From NCBI RefSeq assembly GCF_009910705.1, contig NZ_JAAAXJ010000013.1, positions 22,402-86,401 of the forward strand: DNA of 64,000 nt. The letters are read 5' to 3'. Under the pieces are notes generated by a model. It was given only the letters and a program-made list of their open reading frames with translations, did no database searches and had not been told where the DNA came from. A program made the translations under genes and the position numbers. This DNA comes from Microvirga arsenatis (lineage in GTDB: Bacteria; Pseudomonadota; Alphaproteobacteria; Rhizobiales; Beijerinckiaceae). This document shows, in pieces, positions 51,657 to 59,307 of the stretch (its first letter is position 1; every line of letters begins with the position of its first letter).

Positions 51657-52361
51657 ATGGATCTCAGCCGCCGAACCTTCCTCATCGGAGCCTCAGCCGC
51701 AATGAGCGCAGCCATGCCGACGGGCCGCAGCTTCGCCCAGTCGCTGCGCGAGATGTCCGCCTACCAGCGCATGTACGGGCCTATCGACGACGATCTCTTC
51801 CCGATCCCCGAAATCGATCTTTCCAGGATCAATCCGGCCTATCTGCGACGGGTGGTCGAGTACCAAACCGCCGAAGCGCCGGGAACCATCGTGGTCGATC
51901 CGCAAAGCCGGTATCTCTACCTCGTCATGCGGGACGGCATGGCGGTGCGCTACGGCGTCGGCGTCGGGCGCTCGGGCTTCGGGTGGTCCGGCTCGGCGGT
52001 CATCAAGGACAAGCAGGAATGGCCGGATTGGTATCCGCCGAAGGAGATGTTCGAGCGCGAGCCCGAACTCATGGAGCAGATGGGCGAGCTGCCCGGAGGC
52101 CCCGGAATGCCGGGCGGACCGGGCAATCCCCTCGGCGCCCGCGCCATGTATCTCTGGCAGGGCAACAAGGACACGCTCTATCGCATCCACGGCACCTTCG
52201 AGCCCTGGACCATCGGGACCAATGTCTCGTCGGGCTGCATCCGCATGATCAACCAGGACGTGATCGACCTCTACAATCACACGCCGATCGGCACCAAAGT
52301 GGTGGTTCTGTCCTCGCCGACCGGGCGTTCCAAGCGGAACCAGACCGCAGCGCGCGGCTGA
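51657..52361 (+). CDS. L,D-transpeptidase (YkuD family)
   Basis: 234 aa. Tat-like signal peptide (SRRTFLIGASAAMSAAMPTG, cleavage after FAQS). The YkuD domain (about 80-225) has GTIVVDPQSRYLYLV, the IHGTFEPWTIGTNVSSGCIRM motif with the catalytic Cys in SSGCIRM, and a Gly/Pro-rich insertion (LPGGPGMPGGPGNPLG). It forms 3-3 cross-links or attaches proteins to peptidoglycan. Start at ATG 51657 behind GGGGAG; upstream codons lack a signal peptide. Confidence 0.92.
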   Translation: MDLSRRTFLIGASAAMSAAMPTGRSFAQSLREMSAYQRMYGPIDDDLFPIPEIDLSRINPAYLRRVVEYQTAEAPGTIVVDPQSRYLYLVMRDGMAVRYGVGVGRSGFGWSGSAVIKDKQEWPDWYPPKEMFEREPELMEQMGELPGGPGMPGGPGNPLGARAMYLWQGNKDTLYRIHGTFEPWTIGTNVSSGCIRMINQDVIDLYNHTPIGTKVVVLSSPTGRSKRNQTAARG

Positions 52362-52444
52362 TTAAGCAAATCGGCACGGTTCGTGCCTATTTTTGCCATG
52401 GTTAACGATCAAACGTCGCTTGGGGACGCGGGAAACAACGAACC

Positions 52445-53653
52445 ATGGCGGGGAACTTCGCCCGATCGAAGCGGTCGGCTGGCGGATGCAGGGCTGTCGA
52501 TGTGCCGGTCAGCGGCCCGTCGGAGAGACGCGCGCGGGTTCTGGCCCTGGCTGCTGCCCTCCTCGCCGCTGCCGCCTCCCTCCTGATCGGCACCCTTGAT
52601 GCGGCCGCCTTCGGGGACACGCGGACGCTGAGCTTCTTCCACACCCATACGAAGGAAAGCCTGACCGTGACGTTCCGCAGGAACGGCCAGTACGACGAGC
52701 AGGCCCTGAGCCAGCTCAACTGGTTCCTGCGGGACTGGCGCGTGGACAAGCCGGCGCAGATGGATCCCCGTCTGTTCGACATTCTCTGGGAAGTCTACCG
52801 GGAATCCGGCTCCTCCCAGCCCATCCACATCATCTCCGCCTACCGCTCGCCGGAGACGAACGGCGCGCTCCGCCGCCGGTCGAGCGGCGTTGCCGAGCAC
52901 AGCCAGCACATGCTGGGCAAGGCCATGGACATCCGCCTGCCGGATGTGGAGACCGGCCGCCTGCGCGCCATCGCCATGAAGATGCAATACGGCGGCGTCG
53001 GCTATTATCCCTCCTCCGGCTTCGTGCATGTGGATACGGGCAATGTCCGGGCCTGGCCGCGCATGAGCGAGCAGCAGCTCGCGCAGCTGTTCCCGGACGG
53101 CAAGACCCTCCATCTGCCCTCGAACGGCAAACCCTTGCCGGGCTACGAGCTGGCCAAGGCCGAGATCCCGGCGCGCAATGCCGCCCTGGCCTCCGCCGGC
53201 AGCGGCCCCTCCATCGGCAGCCTGTTCGCGGGTCTCTTCGGGCGCAGGAATGCGGCGCCGGCATCTCAGGACGAGGCGGCGCAGCCGCCGACGGTTACGC
53301 CGACGCTCGTCGCTTCCGCGGATCCGGAGGCCATCCCGGCAGCCGCTCCGGCCGTGCCCCTGCCACCGCAGCGGCCCAAGGAAGTCAGGCTCGCGGCCAT
53401 TACGCCGCCGGGGCAGGCATCTGACGCGATCTCGACCATGGTTTCGACGGCTGCGCCGACCATCGTCTCCGGGCTGGAGCCGATCCTCGGCTACGACGAG
53501 AAGGCCGCCGTGAGGGCGCTGTTCGATTCCCGGACTGCCTTTCTGGATCTCGGCTTCACCTCCCGGCCCAAGGAGGAGCTGAGCACGACCCGGTTCACCG
53601 GCCCTGCGATCAAGGCGCTTCCCGTATTGGGTCGAGCCGAGGCTGAACTTTGA
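52445..53653 (+). CDS. DUF882 / YcbK-type (peptidase M15A-like) exported protein
   Basis: 402 aa. Basic N-terminus with one membrane span or signal (about 30-53), then the DUF882 domain (about 60-205): LSFFHTHTKESLTVTF, LNWFLRDWRVDKP, HIISAYRSPETNGALRRRS, SQHMLGKAMDIRLP (His/Asp zinc ligands) and FVHVDTGNVRAWPR (last His). It probably hydrolyses or remodels peptidoglycan stem peptides, acting near the YkuD enzyme encoded 80 bp upstream. The C-terminal 170 residues are a Pro/Ala-rich, presumably disordered extension. Confidence 0.88.
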   Translation: MAGNFARSKRSAGGCRAVDVPVSGPSERRARVLALAAALLAAAASLLIGTLDAAAFGDTRTLSFFHTHTKESLTVTFRRNGQYDEQALSQLNWFLRDWRVDKPAQMDPRLFDILWEVYRESGSSQPIHIISAYRSPETNGALRRRSSGVAEHSQHMLGKAMDIRLPDVETGRLRAIAMKMQYGGVGYYPSSGFVHVDTGNVRAWPRMSEQQLAQLFPDGKTLHLPSNGKPLPGYELAKAEIPARNAALASAGSGPSIGSLFAGLFGRRNAAPASQDEAAQPPTVTPTLVASADPEAIPAAAPAVPLPPQRPKEVRLAAITPPGQASDAISTMVSTAAPTIVSGLEPILGYDEKAAVRALFDSRTAFLDLGFTSRPKEELSTTRFTGPAIKALPVLGRAEAEL

Positions 53654-53685
53654 GGGCTCTGGCTGCCAGATCCGACCGGTGACGC

Positions 53686-54117
53686 TCAGGCGCCGAGCAA
53701 CACGACCAGCCCCACCATCAGCGCGAGCACGAGCAGCCCCGCAACGGCGACGGCCCAATGGGCCGCCCGCCTCTCCTGCTTGGCAAAGCCCGGCGTCTCG
53801 GCCGGAGCCGGGGCAGCCGGCTTGAGGGGAGCATTGCGCTTCTTCATCCGCGCGGCGGTGGTGCGGTCCGGGAACGGGATGATCTCGGCGCTTTTCGCGG
53901 GGGCCTGCACCGGCTTCGCATCGGGGGTCAGGAGGGTGTCGTCCAGTTCCACCGGCACTCCCGACTCTTCCAGATGAACGACGATCAGGGCGATGTCTTC
54001 GGCGCTCATGGAATGGATCGGCAGATTGGCCTCGAGGTCCCGAGTGGTCAGCTGGCCCTGCTTGCGTCCGAGCGAGATTAAGACGTCTAGAGTATTGCTG
54101 TCGAACGCCTGCTGCAT
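53686..54117 (-). CDS. Stand-alone sigma70 region-1.1-like domain with C-terminal membrane anchor
   Basis: 143 aa. Residues about 8-62 (LDVLISLGRKQGQLTTRDLEANLP...DIALIVVHLEESGVPVELDD) match the region 1.1 pattern of primary sigma factors, the acidic helical module that occludes the DNA channel of free sigma. It is followed by a charged linker and one membrane span (about 120-142, AVAVAGLLVLALMVGLVVLL). The rest of a sigma factor is absent. A membrane-bound decoy or sensor for RNA polymerase is possible. The gene below is on the same strand. Domain call by eye. Confidence 0.7.
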   Translation of the reverse strand: MQQAFDSNTLDVLISLGRKQGQLTTRDLEANLPIHSMSAEDIALIVVHLEESGVPVELDDTLLTPDAKPVQAPAKSAEIIPFPDRTTAARMKKRNAPLKPAAPAPAETPGFAKQERRAAHWAVAVAGLLVLALMVGLVVLLGA

Positions 54118-54280
54118 GAGGGCCTCACCCCATTGTGGCTGTTGGGCAAAGAAGCAGCCGGAGCCGCTCCGAAGGTTCGCCGAGCTAACGCGGCACTCGG
54201 CTCAGACGTTGCAATGAGAAAACGTCTCCCATGCAAATTCGAAGAACCATCCCCGGAACGGCCGGGCCAGCGCCGGCGGC

Positions 54281-54538
54281 CTAGTTCTTGGTCGCCTTCG
54301 ACGCCTCCTGGAGAGCCTCCTTCTCGCGCTTGACCTGCTCGGAGAGCTGCTCGGCGATGGCTACGAGCTTGCCCGCCATGAAATGCTTGCCGTGCAGTTC
54401 CACCTGCCCCGCCAATCCCACGGTCAGGAGGGTCTCGAAGACCGTATCGGCGGGAAGCCCCTTGCGGATCAGGTCGATAGCGACCTTCTGCCATTGGTCG
54501 GACAGCTGGTCGCGCAATTCGGAAATATCATTGCTCAT
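54281..54538 (-). CDS. Small helical hypothetical protein
   Basis: 85 aa, MSNDISELRDQLSDQWQKVAI... rich in helices; the end EQLSEQVKREKEALQEASKA is coiled-coil-like. No signal peptide. It precedes the sigma-1.1-like gene on the same strand (about 160 bp gap). Start set at MSNDIS because the five upstream codons overlap the phoX promoter region. Widely conserved in related bacteria as far as I can recall, but function unknown. Confidence 0.65.
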   Translation of the reverse strand: MSNDISELRDQLSDQWQKVAIDLIRKGLPADTVFETLLTVGLAGQVELHGKHFMAGKLVAIAEQLSEQVKREKEALQEASKATKN

Positions 54539-54599
54539 GCCCCGACCATACATGATCCGGCGCCGGTTGTCCCGCGCCGCCCCTTCTCAACCCGCGGCA

Positions 54600-54631
54600 C
54601 TGTCACCAAGCTTACATGGAACCGTTCTAAT
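54600..54631 (+). promoter_or_regulatory. PHO box and -10 of phoX
   Basis: CTGTCAC-CAAG-CTTACAT (54600-54617) matches the PhoB direct repeat CTGTCAT-N4-CTGTCAT at 11 of 14 positions. A -10-like TCTAAT (54626-54631) stands 8 bp downstream, the geometry of PhoB-activated promoters that lack a -35. It predicts phosphate-starvation induction. Confidence 0.75.
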
Positions 54632-54664
54632 CGGAATCGGTCCCCAAGAGACGGAGAAGCCGAT

Positions 54665-56635
54665 ATGAACGAGCACAAGGGCCGCCTTCGCGCCAGCGAA
54701 CTGGAAGATTCCGGCGATGACGGAGTGAACCCGACACCTAACCTGACGATGGGCGAGATCATCGCGACCCGCTTCAACCGGCGCGACCTCCTGCGCGGCT
54801 CGCTGGCCGTTGCAGCCATTTCGGCGACCGTAGGCACCCGAGCCCTGGCCGCCAATGAACAGCCTGCGAAGAAGGTCTCGAACGCGATCTCTTTCGACTT
54901 CAAGGAGATCGAGGCCGGTGTCGACCAGACCCACCATGTGGCCGAGGGCTATGACGTCCAGGTGCTCCTGCGCTGGGGCGATCCGATCTTCGCAGATGCA
55001 CCCGAGTTCGATCCGATGAACCAGACGGCCGAGAAACAGGCGCGTCAGTTCGGCTACAACACGGACTTCATCGGGTTCATCCCGCTCAACGGCTCGGCCG
55101 ACCACGGCCTGCTCGTGGCCAACCACGAATACACCAACGAGGAGCTGATGTTCCCGGGTGTGGGCATCCAGGACTCCAAGGATGCCAACTTCTCCAAGAT
55201 GACCAAGGATCTGGTCGACATCGAAATCGCGGCCCATGGCGGCGCGGTCGTCGAGATCCGCCGGGTCAACGGCAAATGGCAGGTGGTCAAGGATTCCAAG
55301 TACAACCGCCGCATCACTGCCGCGACCCCGATGGAAATCACCGGCCCGGCGGCCGGCCACGACCGCATGAAGACCTCCGCCGATGCCACGGGCCGCAGGG
55401 TGAACGGCATGATCAACAACTGCGCCGGCGGCGTGACCCCCTGGGGCACCTGGCTGAGCTGCGAGGAGAATTTCAACGGCTATTTCTGGGGCAAGCTCGG
55501 CGACGATCATCCCGAGGCCAGGAACTACAAGCGCTACGGCATCGGCACGCCGGCCTATGCCTGGGGCAAGTACTACGACCGCTTCGATCTGGCGAAGGAG
55601 CCCAACGAGGCCAACCGCTTCGGCTGGGTGGTCGAGATCGACCCTTTCGACCCCAACTTCGTGCCGAAGAAGCGCACGGCGCTCGGCCGCACCAAGCATG
55701 AGGGCGCTGCCGGCATCACCAACAGCGACGGCCGCTATGTGGTCTATCTCGGCGACGACGAGCGCTTCGACTACGTCTACAAGTTCGTCACCGCCGGCAA
55801 GGTCGACACCCGGAACCGGGTCGCCAATTTCGGCCTGCTCGACGAGGGCACCCTCTACGTCGCCAAGTACAACGCGGACGGCACCGGCACCTGGCTGCCG
55901 CTCGTCCATGGCCAGGGGCCGCTCACCGAGGCCAACGGCTTCAAGAGCCAGGCCGACGTGCTGATCGAGACCCGCCGCGCGGCCGATCTGCTGGGCGCCA
56001 CCAAGATGGACCGTCCCGAGGACATCGAGGCGAACCCGCAGACCAATCGCGTCTACGTCATGCTGACGAACAACACCCGCCGCAAGGAAGACCAGGTGGA
56101 CGCGGCCAACCCGCGCGCCAACAACGCCTTCGGCCATATCGTCGAGATGATGCCGGAGGGCGGGAACCATGCGGCTCTCTCCTTCACCTGGGAAGTCCTG
56201 GTGAAATGCGGCGATCCGTCGATCGCCTCGGTCGGCGCAACCTTCTCGTCGGAGACGACCAAGAACGGCTGGTTCGGCATGCCGGACAACTGCGCCATCG
56301 ACAGCCAGGGCCGCCTTTGGATCTCCACCGACGGCAACAACGCCAAGGCGACCGGCCGCGCGGACGGGCTCTGGGCTCTGGAGACGGAAGGCGAAATGCG
56401 GGGCACTTCCAGGCACTTCTTCCGCGTGCCGGTCGGCGGCGAACTCTGCGGCCCCTTCTTCACGCCCAATGACGAGTCGCTCTTCCTCGCGGTCCAGCAT
56501 CCAGGGGAGGCGGAGGAAGGCATGACGTCCACCTTCGAGAATCCGATCACCCGCTGGCCGGACTTCAAGGACGGCATGCCGACCCGTCCTTCCGTGCTTG
56601 TCATCACCAAGCAGGGCGGCGGCAAGATCGCCTGA
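54665..56635 (+). CDS. phoX: PhoX-family alkaline phosphatase (DUF839), Tat-exported
   Basis: 656 aa. Tat signal with FNRRDLLRGSLAVAAISATVG (about 38-58). PhoX landmarks: GFIPLNGSADHGLLVANHEYTNEE, MINNCAGGVTPWGTWLSCEENFNGYFWG (with the conserved Cys of the Fe/Ca cofactor region), HEGAAGITNSDGRYVVYLGDDERFDYVYKF, RPEDIEANPQTNRVYVMLTNN, and DNCAIDSQGRLWISTDGN. PhoX hydrolyses phosphomonoesters with Ca2+/Fe3+ in the periplasm. PHO box upstream; hairpin terminator downstream. Confidence 0.95.
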   Translation: MNEHKGRLRASELEDSGDDGVNPTPNLTMGEIIATRFNRRDLLRGSLAVAAISATVGTRALAANEQPAKKVSNAISFDFKEIEAGVDQTHHVAEGYDVQVLLRWGDPIFADAPEFDPMNQTAEKQARQFGYNTDFIGFIPLNGSADHGLLVANHEYTNEELMFPGVGIQDSKDANFSKMTKDLVDIEIAAHGGAVVEIRRVNGKWQVVKDSKYNRRITAATPMEITGPAAGHDRMKTSADATGRRVNGMINNCAGGVTPWGTWLSCEENFNGYFWGKLGDDHPEARNYKRYGIGTPAYAWGKYYDRFDLAKEPNEANRFGWVVEIDPFDPNFVPKKRTALGRTKHEGAAGITNSDGRYVVYLGDDERFDYVYKFVTAGKVDTRNRVANFGLLDEGTLYVAKYNADGTGTWLPLVHGQGPLTEANGFKSQADVLIETRRAADLLGATKMDRPEDIEANPQTNRVYVMLTNNTRRKEDQVDAANPRANNAFGHIVEMMPEGGNHAALSFTWEVLVKCGDPSIASVGATFSSETTKNGWFGMPDNCAIDSQGRLWISTDGNNAKATGRADGLWALETEGEMRGTSRHFFRVPVGGELCGPFFTPNDESLFLAVQHPGEAEEGMTSTFENPITRWPDFKDGMPTRPSVLVITKQGGGKIA

Positions 56636-56662
56636 CGGCCCGTCTGGATCGCGCGCAGCAGC

Positions 56663-56690
56663 AAAGGAGCCTTCGCGGCTCCTTTGTTCA
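56663..56690 (+). terminator. Terminator-like hairpin after phoX
   Basis: AAAGGAGCC-TTCGC-GGCTCCTTT (9-bp perfect stem) followed by GTTCATT, 28 bp after the stop. The short T-tract is interrupted, so efficiency is uncertain. Confidence 0.7.
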
Positions 56691-56725
56691 TTCAGGCACG
56701 TCGGCCGTCGAACTGATGGAGGAAG

Positions 56726-56802
56726 TGGCGCGGGCGACGGGGCTCGAACCCGCGACCTCCGGCGTGACAGGCCGGCACTCTAACCGACTGAGCTACGCCC
56801 GC
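56726..56802 (-). tRNA. tRNA-Asp (anticodon GTC)
   Basis: 77 nt including an encoded CCA. Acceptor stem GCGGGCG / CGCCCGC, D-arm AGCTCAGTCGGTTAGAG, anticodon stem-loop GCCGG-CCTGTCAC-GCCGG with GTC, T-arm GCGGG-TTCGAGC-CCCGT. G73 discriminator as required for tRNA-Asp. Complete cloverleaf read directly from the minus strand. Confidence 0.97.
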
Positions 56803-57035
56803 GCATTGCTCGCATCACAAACGCCATGGCGTTTGCTGCGATGGAGGCGCGCTCGTAGCGGTGATTGGGCGCGCTGTCAAATCGTGTGTGCATTATCCCC
56901 AGAAGGGCAGCCTTCGGCGGGAACCGGATCTCGCGCCGGGACCCCAGAGCATTTTTCGGCGAAGTGGATCCGGTTCGCCGTCAAAAAATGCGGCACGCCA
57001 AGAAAAGAGATGATTCCATGCCAATGGAAACAGCT

Positions 57036-57260
57036 CTAGTCCCTGGCGCTGATGGAAAAGACCTCGTAGCCCGCACCGTTCAGGACCCGGACGGATTCGA
57101 TCTCTCCGTCGCGGGACTGAGGCCGGCGTGCAAGGGAAAATACTTTCAGCGCACGCTCCTTGGCCTTTTCCAGGGAGTCGGTGCGGACCATGATCCGGCG
57201 CACGACGCCGCCGCCCGCTTCCTGGGAAGCGATGCTCTCGATGCGGTAAATCTCAACCAC
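57036..57260 (-). CDS. Small hypothetical protein, GTG start
   Basis: 74 aa, alternating strands and helices (VEIYRIESIASQE..., EKAKERALKVFSLARRPQSRDG, YEVFSISARD), resembling a small ferredoxin-like alpha/beta fold. GTG start with GGAG about 10 bases upstream. It lies directly after the deformylase-like gene's 3' side on the same strand (36 bp downstream of it in transcription terms is not the case: it is downstream, starting 35 bp after that stop). Family not recognised. Confidence 0.55.
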   Translation of the reverse strand: MVEIYRIESIASQEAGGGVVRRIMVRTDSLEKAKERALKVFSLARRPQSRDGEIESVRVLNGAGYEVFSISARD

Positions 57261-57295
57261 TGTGCTTAGGCTCCATCGTCAGTGCGGCTCCGCGA

Positions 57296-57799
57296 TCATG
57301 CTCTGGTGCGCTGGAGCTTGTCGAACTTCTTGATCAGGCGATCGCGCTTGAGTCTCGACAGGCGGTCGATCCAGAAGATCCCGTCGAGCTGGTCGATCTC
57401 GTGCTGAAGGCAGATTGCCATCAAGCCCTCGGCCTCGTCTTCCCGCTCCTCTCCATCGAGTGTCGTGTACCTGACCCGCACGCGGGCGGAGCGCTCGAGT
57501 TCATCCGTCACGCCGGGCATCGACACGCTTCCCTCCACATGGCGAATCGTCTCGGGCGAGGACCAGACGATCTCAGGATTGACCGAGATGTGGGGCTCGG
57601 CGGCGTCTTCCAGCCGGATCACCACGAGCCTTCGAAGCACCCCTATATGCGGAGCCGTAATGCCGATCCCAGGCGCCGCATGCATGGTCTCCGTCAGGTC
57701 ACGCGCCAGCGTCCGAACCTCATCGTCGATGCGGATGATCGGTTCCGCCTTCTTGCGCAGGCGCGGATCGGGAAAGCGGATGATCGGACGGATGGTCAC
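57296..57799 (-). CDS. Peptide-deformylase-like protein lacking key metal ligands
   Basis: 167 aa from GTG 57799 with AAGGA upstream. Fold-level match to peptide deformylase throughout: start IRPIIRFPDPRLRKKAEP, motif 1 GIGITAPHIG (canonical GxGxAAPQxG, catalytic Gln replaced by His51), motif 2 VEGSVSMPG (canonical EGCLS, metal-ligand Cys replaced by Ser91), motif 3 CLQHEIDQLDG (canonical HExDH, second His replaced by Gln137). Only one of three metal ligands remains, so deformylase activity is unlikely unless the metal site is remodelled. A true def gene is expected elsewhere. An in-frame extension upstream has no similarity. Confidence 0.85.
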   Translation of the reverse strand: MTIRPIIRFPDPRLRKKAEPIIRIDDEVRTLARDLTETMHAAPGIGITAPHIGVLRRLVVIRLEDAAEPHISVNPEIVWSSPETIRHVEGSVSMPGVTDELERSARVRVRYTTLDGEEREDEAEGLMAICLQHEIDQLDGIFWIDRLSRLKRDRLIKKFDKLQRTRA

Positions 57800-58266
57800 G
57801 AAAGGTCCTTGGGGAGATCGGCCAGCCCGACGGAAGCGGCAGGCAGTTGCGATGTTCTTGACGAGGGGGAGATAACAGCGCGGCCGCAGGAACGGAAGAC
57901 GGTCATTCCAGCCGGAACAAAATGCCTCCCGGATGGGCTCCGGGAGGCGAGTTCGGGAGGAAGAACGCTGATTGCACGGCCCCCAACATCGGCAGACCCG
58001 GATTGTTACGAGCGTGCGGCATTCCACCACACCCTACCGTCCGTGAGTCCAAAGGCCGTCAGGAGGCAGCTTCGTGGCGCAATCAAGGAAAATTGATGTC
58101 GGCCAAGGTTCGAAAACGGCAGGGCGGAAGGAACATAGAACAAGATGAATGCTTGTCTCGGTACGGAGGCATCATTCCCCGCAACCCCTTGTCGCCTCCG
58201 CAGACTTGCAGCCCCGTTCAGCCTGATTCGAACGGGGCTTTTTCTGGTCTATCCAAGACGTAAGCC
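57800..58266. other. Intergenic region between the deformylase-like gene and the exported protein gene
   Basis: About 470 bp. Open frames here are short and lack family resemblance. The only strong signal is the plus-strand terminator-like hairpin at 58210-58243, whereas both flanking genes lie on the minus strand. A small plus-strand RNA or gene between 57850 and 58240 cannot be excluded. Confidence 0.4.
58210..58243 (+). terminator. Rightward intrinsic terminator without an assigned upstream gene
   Basis: AGCCCCGTTC (58210-58219) pairs perfectly with GAACGGGGCT (58230-58239) and continues into TTTTT on the plus strand. On the minus strand no T-run follows. Both neighbouring genes are leftward, so this suggests an unannotated rightward transcript. 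Confidence 0.65.
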
Positions 58267-59307
58267 TTACTGCTCCAGCAGCTCGGCAATGCCGCGGATG
58301 CGGTTGCGAACGTATCCGGGAAGTCCGGCGCTGATGGAATTGCCCGAGTTGAACGAGCTTTTTCCCATCAGCACCTGGGCGGGAATGAGATTACGCAGCA
58401 CGGGAACATTCTCAAATTCCTTTTTGCGCTCCAGCACGTCGGTTTCCACGGCAAGCGCCATGAACACCGTCGCGACGGTCTTGCCCTGATCGGCAGGATG
58501 CTGCTGCAGGACGGCGAGCAGCTTCCCGAACTGCATCACCTGGTTCACGCTGAAGATCGTCTGCTCGAGAACGCCGGCGATGGGAGCTTCGGAACCGGTG
58601 AGCTTCGACAGGCCTATGCGGTCGATCTCCTCGGGGGGCAGAACGCGGATCTCCGTTTGGAACTCCATGAACTCCGAGATCTTCTTTCCTCCCTCCTCGA
58701 GCTTGTTCGCCAGGCGGATGCCGACCGGCAGCCTGCCTTCGAGCGGATAGCGGGATTCGATGCAGAGACTCCCGGGCACCTCGCACCAGCGGCGGCTCGG
58801 ATGGCGGTTATGGGCGCTCTGCGGATCGACCTGCGGCACCGCCTGATCGGCGGTGATGCGCCGGTGCTTGATCGAGGGATCGATCCTTTCCAAGGTCTCA
58901 AGCCGGGCGAAGCGCGTGAGGTCGACGGAAGCGGGCGCCTTCCCGATCAGGAAGCGCGCCTCCACCACGTAGACATGGAGCTTTTCCGTGTAGGATTTCG
59001 GAATGCCGTGCACCGAGACCCTGATGGTCGGTTCGGCGTAGCCGGGGAAAGGGCTCAAGAGCTGCTTGTGCAGAGGCCGTTCGCGGGCCCAGTCCTCGAA
59101 GCGGATCAAGCCGCTGCCTGGATCGGACAGCTTGTCGTCCTGGTGATCGCTGAGAACGATGGTCCGCGGCTTCAGCCGGACTGGAGGGATGGCCGTGACG
59201 GAGGGAACCTCCTCGATCCGGAACTCCTCGGCTTTCAGCATGCCGGCAGATACGGCAAGCGCCGCAACGACGGCCAGCGCTCGCCCCAACGCGATTTTAG
59301 CGATCAT
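58267..59307 (-). CDS. Exported protein of unknown function, coupled to a PBP1-type enzyme
   Basis: 346 aa. Signal peptide about 1-25 (ALAVVAALAVSAGMLKAE). The body looks periplasmic and soluble: SVHGIPKSYTEKLHVYVVEARFLIGK, CEVPGSLCIESRYPLEGRLPVGIRL with two close cysteines, and a helical C-terminal half (ILEQTIF-like SVNQVMQFGKLLAVLQQH). Its ATG overlaps the TGA of the upstream PBP (TGATG at 59309-59305), so it is translationally coupled and may assist that enzyme. No family recognised. Confidence 0.8.
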   Translation of the reverse strand: MIAKIALGRALAVVAALAVSAGMLKAEEFRIEEVPSVTAIPPVRLKPRTIVLSDHQDDKLSDPGSGLIRFEDWARERPLHKQLLSPFPGYAEPTIRVSVHGIPKSYTEKLHVYVVEARFLIGKAPASVDLTRFARLETLERIDPSIKHRRITADQAVPQVDPQSAHNRHPSRRWCEVPGSLCIESRYPLEGRLPVGIRLANKLEEGGKKISEFMEFQTEIRVLPPEEIDRIGLSKLTGSEAPIAGVLEQTIFSVNQVMQFGKLLAVLQQHPADQGKTVATVFMALAVETDVLERKKEFENVPVLRNLIPAQVLMGKSSFNSGNSISAGLPGYVRNRIRGIAELLEQ

